From Rehmannia glutinosa (taxonomy: Eukaryota > Streptophyta > Magnoliopsida > Lamiales > Orobanchaceae), in assembly GCA_016081115.2 (NCBI GenBank), contig CM071934.1, forward strand, positions 58,761,267-58,825,266: a stretch of 64,000 bases of DNA, read 5' to 3'. The notes beneath the pieces are model-generated. The model saw only the letters and a program-made list of their open reading frames with translations. It was not told the DNA's origin and made no database searches. Below are positions 46,901 to 57,900 of this stretch, piece after piece; position 1 is the stretch's first letter; each line of letters begins with the position of its first letter. Made by a program: the position numbers and the translations under genes.

Positions 46901-47190
46901 TGCAACATCTGTGATTTCTAATCCGTTCCTCTTGATGGATCCAATGCGTCTTATTTCACCTGGAGCTTCATTTCCTCCAAATATGACTTTTGCTCCTTTG
47001 ACTTCCTTGAATTTTGATTTTTTCTTGTTTCTGTCATATGTCCGGAATGACCACTATTCATGTACCAGGTTCCTTGGCACTCACTGTTCCTTGAACCTCC
47101 GCAATCAAGGAAATTAAGTTTTAGGTACCCATACTTGTCTCGGGTCTGAGGGGTTAGAATTGTAAGATGATCCAACCAACTTATAGCCAA
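43960..47190 (-). pseudogene. Copia pol: protease, integrase, RT, RNase H
   Basis: Protease region 'TWYMNSGHSGHMTE' (about 47050) corresponds to the usual DSGCSRHMTG, so the active Asp reads Asn. The gag-pre-integrase zinc region 'WHKKLSHLNFKTINKL' and 'CDACQKGKQ', then the integrase core with Asp in 'LHMDLFGPV' and Asp in 'VVVDDYSRYTW', occupy 46756-46262. RT shows '[15 protein letters not shown]', '[20 protein letters not shown]' (45341-45060) and the catalytic YVDD (about 44900). RNase H is recognisable at 44543-44301 ('VDRKAPRGTYQMLGNRLISG'). Frameshifts separate every block. Some probably reflect sequencing error. Confidence 0.85.
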
Positions 47191-49434
47191 ATGATTTGAC
47201 TCTAGGGGTTGCCATCTATCGTGCCATAATCATAATTAATCTTGGCAAATTGCTTGGGGATTTTAGGTTCATACATCCGTCTCTTTTTGTCGTATGCTGT
47301 GTATATGTTTTAGCAATCGCCTTCTTTGGGTAATTGTGGTGTCTCTGAGTGTAGTGCCTAGGTGCATATGTGTCTTGATGAAAGCTCTTATACTTTTGGA
47401 ATGGCCTTTCTTTGAGTTCTAAGCCTTTGCCATTTGGGCTTATATTCCATAAGTCTATCTTTGATAGTTCACATCATTCCAATCAACTTGGCTTGGATAT
47501 TTTCTACCATTCCCATCATATGTATTTCTTTTATAGATTTTAAGGATTTTTGGTAGCTCTGTTTTTCTTTTTACTGAGTATTTTCTTTTGGAGTTCTTTG
47601 AGAACTCGATCAATCTCTTCTCATTGTCCTTTCAGCACTCAATCGATCGCTTTTTCCTTTTCCTTTATAACCAAGGCCGCTTTGCTTGTAATTGTGCTTT
47701 GGAGTGAATGTGTGTGCACCCTTTGGAGTTTTGGATTTTTTAGACTCTTCATTGCTTGAAGATCCTTTTTCCAAAATTACTCTTGGAGTTTGACATAGCA
47801 CGAGAGGAATTAAATCCTAAGCTGTCTTGTCTCCACATTCTCTTTGACTCATAATAAGATCATCCAATGATTTAGATGCCTTAGTGAATGAGGCAATCAC
47901 ATTTTGAGGTCATTCTCCCTCTTTTCTATGGCGCTATTTCTCTCTTAGCTTGGCATTTTCAAATTTTTAAACTTTCATTCTCATCGCTATTTGACTTAGA
48001 GTACTCGGCTCCTTAGTCACCGTGAGTTTTGGCTCTTGAGTAGGCTATTTTCCTCATTTAGTAGTGTGTGAGGATTTAATGTGTTCAAAATCTTTCATCA
48101 TTTTGCCTAATGAATCATAAAGATCGAGTGGATGATGAAGTGTGTGTGTCACGATCACTATCACTAGAGTCCGAGTTTGATGAGTTGGAGTGTACCTCAT
48201 CTTCTTGCCAGGTTGACCTTGTTCCTTGGCCATCAAACGGTCGGGGCTTCTTCTTCGAGTCACTTGAGTAGTCGGCCACTACTCTCTCTCGACTCACTAT
48301 GTCTTTTGACTCGGATTTTCTCGCACTAACATTGCCTTTTTCTTTTCTTGTCTTCTTTCTCTCAAGACCTTTCTTTCTTCTTCATTCCCTGTATTTGTTG
48401 ACTACGGGATATGGACATCAATGGCATAGTGACCTGGTTGCCTTTCTGATTCAAAGATAGATATTCAACCTTTTGATCGACTCTTTCCATTCTTGGATTG
48501 TCACCCTTTGATATTCAACTTTTTGATGATCATTCTCTTGGTTGGCCTATCTTCCCTTGACTTGGAGGGAGCCGAGTGTCTTCTCGGAAGATTTGCCCTT
48601 GCCTCTCTTGTAGTTCTTATTGAAGAACTTGTTAAACCTTTTAACCATCAGTGGCTATTTCTTCGGATCGATGACTTCTTTGACCTCGGCTCTCTTACCA
48701 TCCTTAACAATTAGAGCACTTGTTTTGGGTACATCCTGTCTCTTCCTCGATCTTTTCTTCTCACTCAAATTCGTAGGCTTTGAGATCCGAGAATAGTTCA
48801 TGGTTGGAGGTCTTCGATAGGTCCATGGAATGTCTTAGTGCCATGACCTTCATTCCCCATTCACCGGGAGACTTTTTAGGATCTTCATACACATTTCCTT
48901 ACAGTGTATATTCCTTTCCAAGTGCGATAGCTCGTTGGTGATTTACGTGAACCGAGCATCCAGTTGATCCAGGTTTTCTCCTGCGATCATTTTGAAATTC
49001 TCAAATTTTTGTACAACCACCGATAATTTATTTTCTTTGATTTGCTCCGAGCCTTCACAAATCAATGTTAGTTTGTCCTGATTTCTTTAGCCATTTTGCA
49101 TGATTTGACTTTATTGAACATGGCTTTGTCCAAGGTTTTGTAAAGGATGTCATTGGCTACATTGTCCAGGTTTGTATCTTTTTCTCTCATCATTTGTCCA
49201 TTCGGTTCTTGGTTTTCAACCATAATCTGGTCTAGGGGCAACATCCTCTTCACCTTTAGCCGACTCTTCTTCTTGCAAATTTGTGTTCACCTTTAAGATT
49301 TGCGATGGCCCATCCTCTATCACTATCCACATCTCATCATGTAATCTTTGATAGATGAGCACATGATCACGAATTTTCCAATCATCAAATTCTTCAATTG
49401 TGAACATAGGGATGCGTGTTAAATTTGCTTCCAT
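47191..49434 (-). pseudogene. Copia gag, frameshifted
   Basis: ATG at 49434 starts MEANLTRIPMFTIEEFDDWK; the core continues through 'NVANDILYKTLDKAMFNKVKS' near 49100. A zinc-knuckle relic 'RQPGHYAID' lies near 48430. A Ser/Asp/Thr-rich stretch at 48300-48100 and a long charged coiled-coil region down to about 47800 follow. The N-terminus is shared with the gag relic at 5551. Confidence 0.8.
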
Positions 49435-49548
49435 GATAATAAATTTTAATGATAAAAGGAGTTTTGAAAATTTAAGTACTAAAGCGGACTTTAAAAAGTT
49501 TGGAGATCTAGTTCAAGAACTGGTCATGGAAGGCTCAATGAACCAACC

Positions 49549-49562
49549 GCTCTGTGATACCA
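49549..49562 (-). other. Primer-binding site of the Copia element
   Basis: The minus strand reads TGGTATCACAGAGC, the tRNA-iMet site TGGTATCAGAGC with two extra bases (CA) in the CAG part. The extra bases may be a sequencing artefact. Confidence 0.75.
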
Positions 49563-49564
49563 CT

Positions 49565-51142
49565 TGTAGGTCCCAAGGGGTGTGAGTGTAAGGTTTAGAA
49601 GGGGGGTTGAATAAACCTTACGAAATTTTTCGATTTAGTCCTTTTAAAAGTTCGAGTTGATACTTACATGGTGTCCTTGGAGGACATCCAACTTAGTTAA
49701 TCAAGAGAGTTAGTCACTCAACATTTCATTGAGCCGTTGATAGTATAACTCACCGTTAAGACCGAATTAGCTCAACTTGTGGTTTGTTTTATTGGAAGAC
49801 TTAACACCCTTAATTATGGTTAAGCGAGATATAAAGCTTGATTTAGTACTTAGAGATTATCAGTTGGATAGCAAATATGTCATCGAATTAAACAATTAAG
49901 ATGCAGGAATTAAAGTCTTTGAAATGTAAAAGACACGATAAGTTTTTATAGAGGTTCGAAGATGGGGTAATTCTTCTACTCCTCTCTTCTCCAACTCCTG
50001 GAGGAATCCACTAGGTATTGATCAAGTATACAAAGTGGTAATAGTCGGATACAAGTCTTGATCACACAAAATGACTTGATCCTTTGGGACTCGATCTGAG
50101 ACGCCTTGATCACTCACCGGCTTCTCGACGACTCGAACTTCTTCACAGGGCGACTACCTTGCTACTACGACCTACTTGCTCAAGCTCTTTGGATTTGATC
50201 ACTAAGCCCTCCAAAAGCTCAAGACTTGGTTCAACCTTGAACCTTCCTACAATCCTACGTGGAATGTAGACCCTTGATTCTTCGAAGAATTTCCTCTTCA
50301 ACTGATTGAAGTTATCTTTCCTTCACGGTGAGTGTTGGATTGATGTTCTTCGTAGTGTAGGCTTGAGGATTGAGCGTTTAATAACTTGAGAATATTTCAG
50401 GTTACAAAATGTTTCTTTCTTGCTTGTATGGTCAAGATAACTGCGTAGCCTGCGTAACATTAAGTAACGTTTTCTCGAGTTATTCCTCGCCTTTTATAGT
50501 GATCTTTCAAAAATCATTCGTTGAAGAGATAGGCTTATTTTTGAAAGTCACTTGTGGTCGTTGGCTTGTCTTGTTGCGATCCTTGGAATTGCCATTTCCT
50601 CGTATGAATTGTTCTTGACTTTTCGAGTTCGACACGGTGTAGTGCTTCCCATTGGTTTATTCCTTTTGCACGCTTCCTCGGGACCGAGCACTTCGAGAAA
50701 GGTAGCATGGAGATATTACTTGTTTAAGTAATTCTCTTGATTTACGTGGCAACGGATTTTTTTATCTTATCTCGACTTGACCGCATTTCCTTGTTTTCCC
50801 CAGGTGACTTAGAGTCGCCTTCAATCATTGGATGACTCTTCCGTCACTTCAACTTGAGACTTGGCTTATCTTGAGTTGACTTGATCGATACTCCTCTCAA
50901 CTCGCATCTTAGCCGCTCCTTGATCGAGTTCCCGTCTTCTCTTCTTTGCCATACTCGGTTGTCTTGCAGTGAGTCTTCCTTCTAGTCTCCGGTTGTCTTC
51001 TTGCATGTTTGGGCATAGTGACTTAACTCGGCTTGACCCCTATTTATTACAATGCAGTTTACAACAAAAAATTGGGGTGCCAACTTCCTATTCTAAGTTT
51101 TACATGGCATTCATCAAAATCTAAACAATAAATTTCCCAACA
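49565..51142 (-). repeat. Copia 5' LTR
   Basis: Matches 37038-38620 over its whole length; differences are dominated by one- to four-base indels and CNG/CG-site changes. It is followed by the CTTTG duplication. Confidence 0.93.
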
Positions 51143-51147
51143 CTTTG

Positions 51148-51585
51148 AAGTTGGCCTTGTTGTATTTTCTCTACAGTGCTCTACTCATTAGAGATCGGAA
51201 AAGCAAAAAAAATGACAGTGAATATATCCATAGTTGAGGATTTAGATGCTTTCAATTCATATCCCTGGGGTCGGGTAGCCTTTGAGTTTTTGGTGAAGGA
51301 GACCCGTAGTGTATGAAAGGAAGAGTTAAGGGCTACCGTGAAAGAAAGATGCAAAAGCTGAACCATTTGTTTGAGCATATTGATATATACAGCTTCTACC
51401 CTGCTCTTCAAGTTTGGGCATATGAGGTTATCCCAGATGTCGCCAAAATATGTGCGAAAACCGTTCAAAAAAATAAGAATAAAGTGCCATGTATTCTACG
51501 TTGGACAACAAGCCAAGCTGTGGTATTATTTGACATATTGTCAAAATTGGTTTTCAAGACTTTACTTCCCGGAGATATGGATAAG
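51148..51585 (+). pseudogene. DUF1985 gene of MULE copy 1, continuation after the Copia insertion
   Basis: The frame interrupted at 37032 resumes as 'KLALLYFLYSALLIRD', matching copies 2 and 3 at exactly this point. It goes on, with frameshifts near 51235 and 51310, to 'FNSYPWGRVAFEFL', 'ALQVWAYEVIPDVAKI' and 'LLPGDMDK', ending at a GTAACC donor after 51585. It encodes the C-terminal part of DUF1985. Confidence 0.8.
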
Positions 51586-51638
51586 GTAACCAAGCTTTTT
51601 ATACAAATATTATTCTATAAATACACTCAAATCAATGT

Positions 51639-52107
51639 TAAAAACAAGCCCACCTCCCTACCCACACTCCTGCCCACTTGTCTGCACACATATACTATAT
51701 GTTCTTAATAAAAATCATGCCCACCTTCCTGCCCACTCTCCTGCCACTTGTCTGCCCACATACTATCTGTTCTCAATAAAAATCATGCCCACCTCCCTGC
51801 CTACACTCCTGCCCACTTGTCTGCCAACATACTATCTGTTCTCAATAAAAATCATGCCCACCTCCCTGCCCACACTCCTGCCCACTTGTCTGCCCATATA
51901 CTATATGTTCTCAATAAAAATCCTGCCCACCTCCCTGCCCACTTGTCTGCCCACATACTATCTATTCTCAATAAAAATCCTGCCCACCTCCCTGCCCACA
52001 CTCCTGCCCACTTGTCTGCCCACATACTATCTGATCTCAATAAAAATCATGCCCACCACCCTGCCCACACTCCTGCCAACTTGTCTGCCCACATTTTCTA
52101 GACATAC
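51639..52107 (+). repeat. 69-bp tandem repeat (intron of DUF1985 copy 1)
   Basis: The unit 'aataaaaatc.tgcccacc...' starts at 51707, 51775, 51844, 51913, 51970 and 52039 (spacing 68, 69, 69, 57, 69), with a leading partial unit from about 51639. Each unit contains four 12-base TGCCCAC modules; the 57-base unit lacks exactly one. Confidence 0.93.
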
Positions 52108-52189
52108 TATCCTGTCCACCTCTCTGCCCACTGTCCTGCCCACATTAATTTTGTTATACATCATTATTGGTTTGTTTATATATTTTTGC

Positions 52190-52800
52190 AGGTTGTTATT
52201 CATGGGAATTTGGTGGCCACGTAGGCAGAGGCAGATGGTGATTTTTTTGCTAGTGTTGTTGTTTGGGCCAAGAATATTGAGGAAAATAACAGTAGGAAAA
52301 AACAAAGACAAATGTCTTGAAAAGAAAGAAACCGGAAAGTGTGGAGATTGATGAAGAAAATGAGACGAAGAAGTTCGCCGATAAACATTATGAAGAAAGG
52401 TCGAAATTGCGATAGGACTTGAAAGGTTTGAGAATGAGGATTGATGATATGGAGGACACTATTACAAAAAGACAAGATCATTTGGAGGCCACGTCGAAGT
52501 GCATCATGGATAAAATGGGATGTTCACTTCCTATTGAAGTTTCTGAAAAACATGCACCCAAAACGACCAATAAGTCTGAAAAAGTTGATGAAGTCGAGGT
52601 AGTTGTGGAGGAAGACCCATTGAAAATGGCTAATGAAGAATCTTCTGACAAATCTCCTACCCACATTTTAGCCGATTTGTCTGCCCACATTCCTGCCCAC
52701 ATTCCTACTATCTCTCCTGCCCACATGTCTGCCGACTTGGCTGCCCACATTCCTGCCCACATTCCTTCTTCTTTGACAAGAAACCATTTAAATTTTGAAG
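52190..52800 (+). pseudogene. Middle exon of DUF1985 copy 1 with tetrapeptide repeat, truncated
   Basis: After an acceptor near 52192 the frame is broken at first, then open from 52419. It encodes a helical segment ('MRIDDMEDTITKRQDHLEA') like the coiled coil of copy 2, then an acidic part, then at about 52661-52768 a four-residue repeat (PTHI-LADL-SAHI-PAHI-PTIS-PAHM-SADL-AAHI-PAHI) written by the 12-base TGCCCAC/TGCCGAC motif. Near 52780 the sequence passes into the antisense 3' part of the transposase gene, so the Ulp1 domain is missing. Confidence 0.7.
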
Positions 52801-54482
52801 AAACCATTTCCATGAATCATCATTCTATGAGTCAACAATGGCAAATGCCAAAGGATATATTTGATTGTTCCCGTCCATACCAGTAGCCACTAGTAATACA
52901 CCTCTGTATTTTTCCTTCAAGTGTGTACCATCCACTGCTAACACTAGGCGAATATAAGTCCAAAATCCACGTATACAAGCACCAATGGCCATGAAATAAT
53001 TTTTGAAACAACCAAAGTCATCTACTTCGATCTCCATCACAGTTCCAACATTCACTTGTCGGACTCGCTCTAAGTACGAGGGCAGTTGTTTGAAAGACTC
53101 TTCGGGAGAACCTCTAACCAATTTAATTGCCTCCTCCTTTGTTCTCCATGCTTTGTCATAGCTTATGTGCACATTAAATTTATCTTTAACTTCTGCAATA
53201 ATGGCTTGGGGTGGGTATGCATGTGTAGGTTCTTTATATCCATACATGACAGCCTCAACCAACACCTTACTTTTAGCTTGACGATGATCTTGGTTGTTTG
53301 AGTCAATAGAACATTCATGAATATTGCGATATTTAGTCACAGTACATATATGCCTATCTCGACGCCTAGTAGCACGTATCATCCATTGACAATTTCCATC
53401 CAAGCACCCCGCCACAAATCTAACTTTGTCCGACTTTTTCACCACATGTTGCCTATTTTTCAACATACATACTATCGCAAGATGCCGACATAGTTCATCC
53501 TTGGTAATGAAAACTTGGCCTTCTTCAATGTCATCTTCTACTGCAATTGAGTTACAACTGCTTGTTTAAGTTCTTGAACGAGGACCCACACCACTTTGAC
53601 CTGTTCCCACTGAGTTCTTTATTGGCTAACCATATCGCCCACTACCCTGCCCATCTTCATGCCTACCTTCGTTTTACATATATTGTTGCCTACCTTCATG
53701 CCCACCTCTTTGCCCATCTGTCTGCCCACACTCATGTATGTCTTTTTTTTCCACATCTTCTTGCCTACCATGTTGCCCACTTCTCTGCCCATACTCATGT
53801 ATGTCTTTTTTTCCACATCTTCTTGCCTACCATGCTGCCCACACTCATGTATGTCTTTTTTTTCCACATCTTCTTGCCTACCATGCTTTTCACCATCGTC
53901 TTCCTGAGATTGTGATGGTGACATAGTAGGAGTACTATCAGCGTCATCCCAAAACATAGGGTGTTCGAAAATGTCCGAAAGAGGCCAACCGAAATCATAA
54001 GGACGATGATGTTTCTCTTCCATAATGCTTTTGCCTTTATCAAGATGGTATGTGAGACGTGGCATATTCTCTGGAACAACGACTTCATTTGTCTGAATGG
54101 CCACAAGCTCCTGATGATTACTACTAGCTGACTCAAAAGTTTTCTTGTTCTTTTCCCTAGCAATCAAGCAAAGAGGCACAAACAAAGTCTTCTCTTTATT
54201 CATACGAACTAGAACTTCGACATCATCATCATCAGTGAGTGGACATGGCGGCAATGGATCAATGTGTTCATAGCCAAAGTCTATTTCATAATCATCGGGA
54301 TTGATTTTACACAATGCATAAGATTTCTCCAATAATTCGGAATACGTGACATCGCACGGGAAGAGAACGGTTTTTGATTGCTTTTCGGTAAACCTCCAAC
54401 GGTAAGTATTCATGTCACAGTCCCATATACTATCCCACACAATCAATATAGGACATGATGTACCACCTACAAACAAAGCCAT
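52780..54482 (-). pseudogene. MULE (mudrA-type) transposase, C-terminally truncated
   Basis: ATG at 54482 starts MALFVGGTSCPILIVWDS. The N-terminal part (54482-54100) is PB1-like, as in plant MULE proteins. Then comes a linker dominated by the 12-base repeat read in antisense. From about 53530 the frame encodes a MULE DNA-binding region ('CLDGNCQWMIRATRRRD') and the start of the transposase core: 'LAVDGTHLKEKYRGVLLVAT' with the first Asp, and 'PLAFAIVDS' with the second. A TAG directly after VDS (about 52825) replaces the usual Glu codon, and 'NDDSWKWFLQNLN' follows before the frame dissolves at about 52780. The third acidic residue and the zinc knuckle are absent, so no active enzyme can be made. 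Confidence 0.85.
53660..53890 (-). repeat. 12-bp-based repeat in the transposase linker
   Basis: Block 'ccacatcttcttgcctacc' recurs at 53751, 53813 and 53864 (spacing 62 and 51, the difference being one 12-base module and one T). Each block is joined by TGCCCAC modules. The motif orientation relative to the element is the same as in the DUF1985 gene, so it is antisense to the transposase. Confidence 0.8.
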
Positions 54483-54979
54483 GATATAAGATAATTAATT
54501 AGACATTCTACTATGGTAAAAAAAAAAATTAGACATTCTACGCAACTGCCCACCTCTCTGCCCGCGTTTCGGCCCACTCTCTTGCCCACCCCATTTTTGT
54601 TGGCCGAAAACAACGATTCCACATTTTTGGCCGATTTAAACAATAATTACAATTACGTATTCACTCTATACACTATATCTAACAATAACAAATTATATCC
54701 ATTCCAAAAATCTAACAAAGTTGGCTAAATGTAACATTTTTCAAAGAAAATAAGCTTTAATCCAATGAATAACATAAACACCATGAAAACTAACCTTTAT
54801 CCATAACTTTCTTGCACAATATATATATTTTTGATCCAAATGCCCACTGTCTATCGAGCCCCTTTTGCCCGTTTTCGATAGGTCGATTCTAGCTTCTCCT
54901 CCTCTAAAGCTTGTTGATTTTGTGAGTTTTTGGAGGTTCTAGGGTTTAGTCGATAGATGTAGCTGATGGGTTTCCTCTT

Positions 54980-55087
54980 TTTATTTTTTTTTAAGTAAAA
55001 GGGTATTTTGGTCTTTTTAGGATAAGAAATTGGGCAAAAATCTGAAATTCAAAACTATCTAGGGAAGGGGTATTTTATCAAATTTCC
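54980..55087 (-). repeat. MULE copy 1 right terminal inverted repeat
   Basis: Complementary to 35218-35360. It is preceded by the transposase leader, which also contains four GCCCAC-type motifs at 54545-54590. Confidence 0.88.
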
Positions 55088-55131
55088 CTTTCTCCAATTC
55101 ATTTCTCCACAAGCTCTTGATTGTTTGAAAC

Positions 55132-57900
55132 ATGGACATGGCGTTTCATTGGCAAACCCCCACTATTTCAGACGATAAATTCAAGTTCACGAGTATTTTT
55201 CATTGGAAAAGGGAAAAAAGCAGAGTCCCTTTGTGAGTATCGGTGGTATAGAGGATCGCTGTTATATCTTAGACCATGGCTTAAAAACCCGACTCTAAAC
55301 CTTTGGAAAAGGACGCAAAGATTCTTAGGAGAGATACAAAAAACCGTTCGAAAGAACACGTATGAAGAATTCGAATTCTGTTACTGGAAGTGTGCTAAAA
55401 TAGTTGTTGGTTTTTGAAAAATGTACCAAGATGCTCTTGAATTGTTCGAGTATTTGATATTTTGGAATGCGAGTATTTTCATGTCGAGACTGGAACATAT
55501 GATGCATTGGTGAGTGCTTGAATAGAATGAAATCAAATAGAGGTGTCAAGAGCATGTTTAATTATATGATTAATTCTGGGGTTGATCTGGATTGGTAGAT
55601 GAAGAGTCGGGTGTTGGCCATGCATGTGAAATGTTAGATGCACGTTGTCTGTTCGAGGATATGCCTTAAAGAAGTCTGTTTTTTTGGAACACTATAATCG
55701 AGGGTTTGTGGATTTAGATTATAATGCAGATACTTTCACATTGTTTTTCGTGACATGGGAGGAGGACTCGGATGTGGAGTCTAGGACATTTTTAGGACTG
55801 ATCGGCCCATAGCTCATGGCAACCAGGCTCGTGTGCCCATAAGCTGGAGCTCAATGGCTACCTGGGAGCGGTTAGCGCTTTAAATTCTTGTGTATGACCA
55901 CACGCATTGGTCTGTTCAGCTTAATGATTGGAACTGGTCTGGAACTTATTTCTCAAGGACAACAGTTGCACTTGTGCGCATGGAAGATGGATTGAGTTGA
56001 GTGATGATTTATTGTGTCATGCATCTTTATGTTGTACAGCAAGTGCGGTACCATTGTGAGTTTTTTTTTTTTTGATAAGATGCCCCAGAAAACACACCGT
56101 GGGATGAATCAATTTTATTGCAGGTGCACTTTGTGTTTATAGTGAAAGCACTGAGTATGTAATGTGAAATGCAAGACCTGGCATCCAAATGGACCATTTT
56201 ATGTACTTGGTTGTTGCATAACTTGTACAAGTTAGCCTCATCAGAGCATGCCAAACAAGCTCATGCTAGTGTAGTATGAGGGTGATATCATAAGCTGTTG
56301 ACGGAATGAACTAGCGCTATACGAGCAGCAGTATATTATCGCGAAAAATGAAAATTCTGACACCAATTATTTACGGAGTGAGAGGGCTGGAATGACAGAT
56401 AGTTGTTGCTAATGATCCCCACCAACTGAGAATCTCTCTTTACTGTCCACCTTACGTTCTTAAACCGATAACCATCTGTCGGCTAACCTAGCCTGCTATT
56501 TGGTATATAGTGAAGAGATCATACCTGTTATAATGAGAGATTTACCCCGTGCCCTTTCATCTTCTTTTTCACTCAAGTGACCACTTTTTAATGAGCAGAT
56601 CTTTTGCTCAATTATGATCCTTAAACATGTTCGTTCGACGCCTCAACTGCCTTCTGTCAAAGCAAACTTGTGCATTCCACATGGACATATGACAGCTAGG
56701 CTAGTTAGGAAAAGGAGACTTCTAATATTGGAAACCTCAATTGAGTAAAGCCAGGTGGTTGCTCCATGTAGACGCCGTCCTTGGTTTTTCAATAGAAAAA
56801 GCATTATCAAGTGGGGTTTCATGATCGCTGGCAGGTTCTGGAGTGCCCTTTGATCAGGCCAACCATCAAAAGGGGATCCTAGCTCAGAGTTTTAGGAGCT
56901 GGGATGCTACAGGTAAATGCTTTTGGGGCCCAGCTGATATAGTTGCTAACACAGCCCTTGCGGGATTCTGCAGGAAATGGGGAAGGAGAGAAGATGCCTG
57001 AAATGTTTTTGACAGGATGCTTCAAAAGAATGTTCTCATGGAATTCCTTGATATGTGTGTATGGTTATCATGGTTTTGGAGCTGAGGCAGTTGAATTATC
57101 TAGGTGCATAATTCGTGAAGGAATGGTACCCTATTATGTTACTTTTGCAGATTTATTTGCTAGTTGATATTAAGGGTGGATGGGAAGTGTTAAATCAATA
57201 ATAAGGATTACGAAGTAGAGCCTTGGACAATTCACTCCCTTAAATAATTGAATTATTTGGCTGAGAAGGGCTCCTGGATGAAGCCTTTTTTCATTGATAA
57301 GAGATGTTTCATTTAGGAGTACACTAAATATGTGGGCTTCCTTGCTCTCTAGGGTTCACAAGGATTCCGTGCTTGGTAAATAAGCAGCAGAGAAAATTTG
57401 TGGATGGAACCTGAAAAACTATCAAGTATGTTGCGCTTCTAAGTATCTATAACAGTGGTGGATATTGGAAGAAGCAGTTGCAGTCCTCCAATCCAAACCT
57501 GGGAAAAAGGTCTGAGAATGTTGCTTGCTTGTACGTGGAGTGAAATAAAGAAGCAGCCACATGTATTCTTCTCTCGAAATGAGTCTCCTATGCCAATTAA
57601 AGAGAATATGATACCTTAGCTGAAGTCAGGCTGCAAATATCAAAACATGGATATGTTCCTGAAAGAAAAAATATGCTTCTTGATGTTGATAAATAAGAAA
57701 AAGCCATGCTAATTCATCATAGTGAGTAGTTGCAATTTCATTGGGGCTAATCAGCAGTCCTAGTTCAACTCCATTGCAACTTATCCAGAGCCATATGAAT
57801 TGGATTGACTGCCAGAGTTCATCATTTCGGAGATAGCCAGTTGTCCTTGTAGATTTCATTGCATTTTTTAACTGTAGGGATATGGTTTTCATCCCCTGTG
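55132..57900 (+). pseudogene. DYW-type pentatricopeptide repeat gene, decayed (At5g50390/EMB3141-like)
   Basis: From ATG 55132 a broken series of frames retains, in order, 'LKNPTLNL...KILGEIQKTVRKN'-like N-terminal sequence (55270-55360), 'DALELFEYLIF' (about 55430), PPR motifs with 'MINSGVDLDW' (55565-55595), 'CSARCLFEDMP'-like remains near 55650, 'FDKMP' near 56075, 'VANTALAGFCRKWGRRED' (56940-56995), 'FDRMLQKNV' (57007-57033), 'EGMVPYYVTF' (57118-57147), 'ACTWSEIKKQP' (57528-57560), 'KHGYVPERK' (57645-57670) and 'LISSPSSTPLQLIQSH' (about 57748-57795). This order matches an organelle RNA-editing PPR protein of the At5g50390 type, including the E and DYW regions. Many stops and frameshifts make it clearly non-functional. 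Two MULEs lie directly upstream. The name rests on remembered similarity, not a search. Confidence 0.75.

Larger units (their letters stand above)
37038..51142 (-). mobile_element. Copia element, Sirevirus-like, 14.1 kb, complete with target duplication
   Basis: LTRs 37038-38620 and 49565-51142 (about 1.58 kb; TG...CA) and the 5-bp duplication CTTTG (37033-37037, 51143-51147) define the insertion. On the minus strand the order is 5' LTR, primer site, gag, protease, integrase, RT, RNase H, a long third ORF and the polypurine tract. Integrase before RT makes it Copia; the long third ORF and the gag type suggest the Sirevirus lineage. Frames are full of small indels, many of which may be sequence errors. 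It interrupts the DUF1985 gene of the MULE. Confidence 0.94.
35218..55087. mobile_element. Mutator-like element (MULE copy 1), complete ends, internally deleted
   Basis: Inverted termini start GGAAAATTTGATAAAATACC at 35218 and GGAAATTTGATAAAATACC (inverted) at 55087; similarity extends about 100-140 bases inward through 'aaaaagaccaaaatacccttt'. The perfect 10-bp duplication CTTTCTCCAA lies at 35208-35217 and 55088-55097. Without the nested Copia the element is about 5.8 kb. It carries a DUF1985 gene (plus, 36594-37032 and 51148 onward) and a convergent mudrA-type transposase gene (minus, 54482-52780). The two genes meet near 52780, where the transposase C-terminus and the Ulp1 protease domain have both been lost. 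Confidence 0.93.

Noticed and set aside
51635..52351. 238-codon open frame across the 69-bp array
   Set aside because: By homology the array lies in an intron after the GTAACC donor at 51585; the frame is open because unit lengths are mostly multiples of three.
53547..53915. Plus-strand open frame rich in His, Leu and Pro
   Set aside because: It is the antisense of the dodecamer repeat in the transposase linker; repeats keep several frames open.
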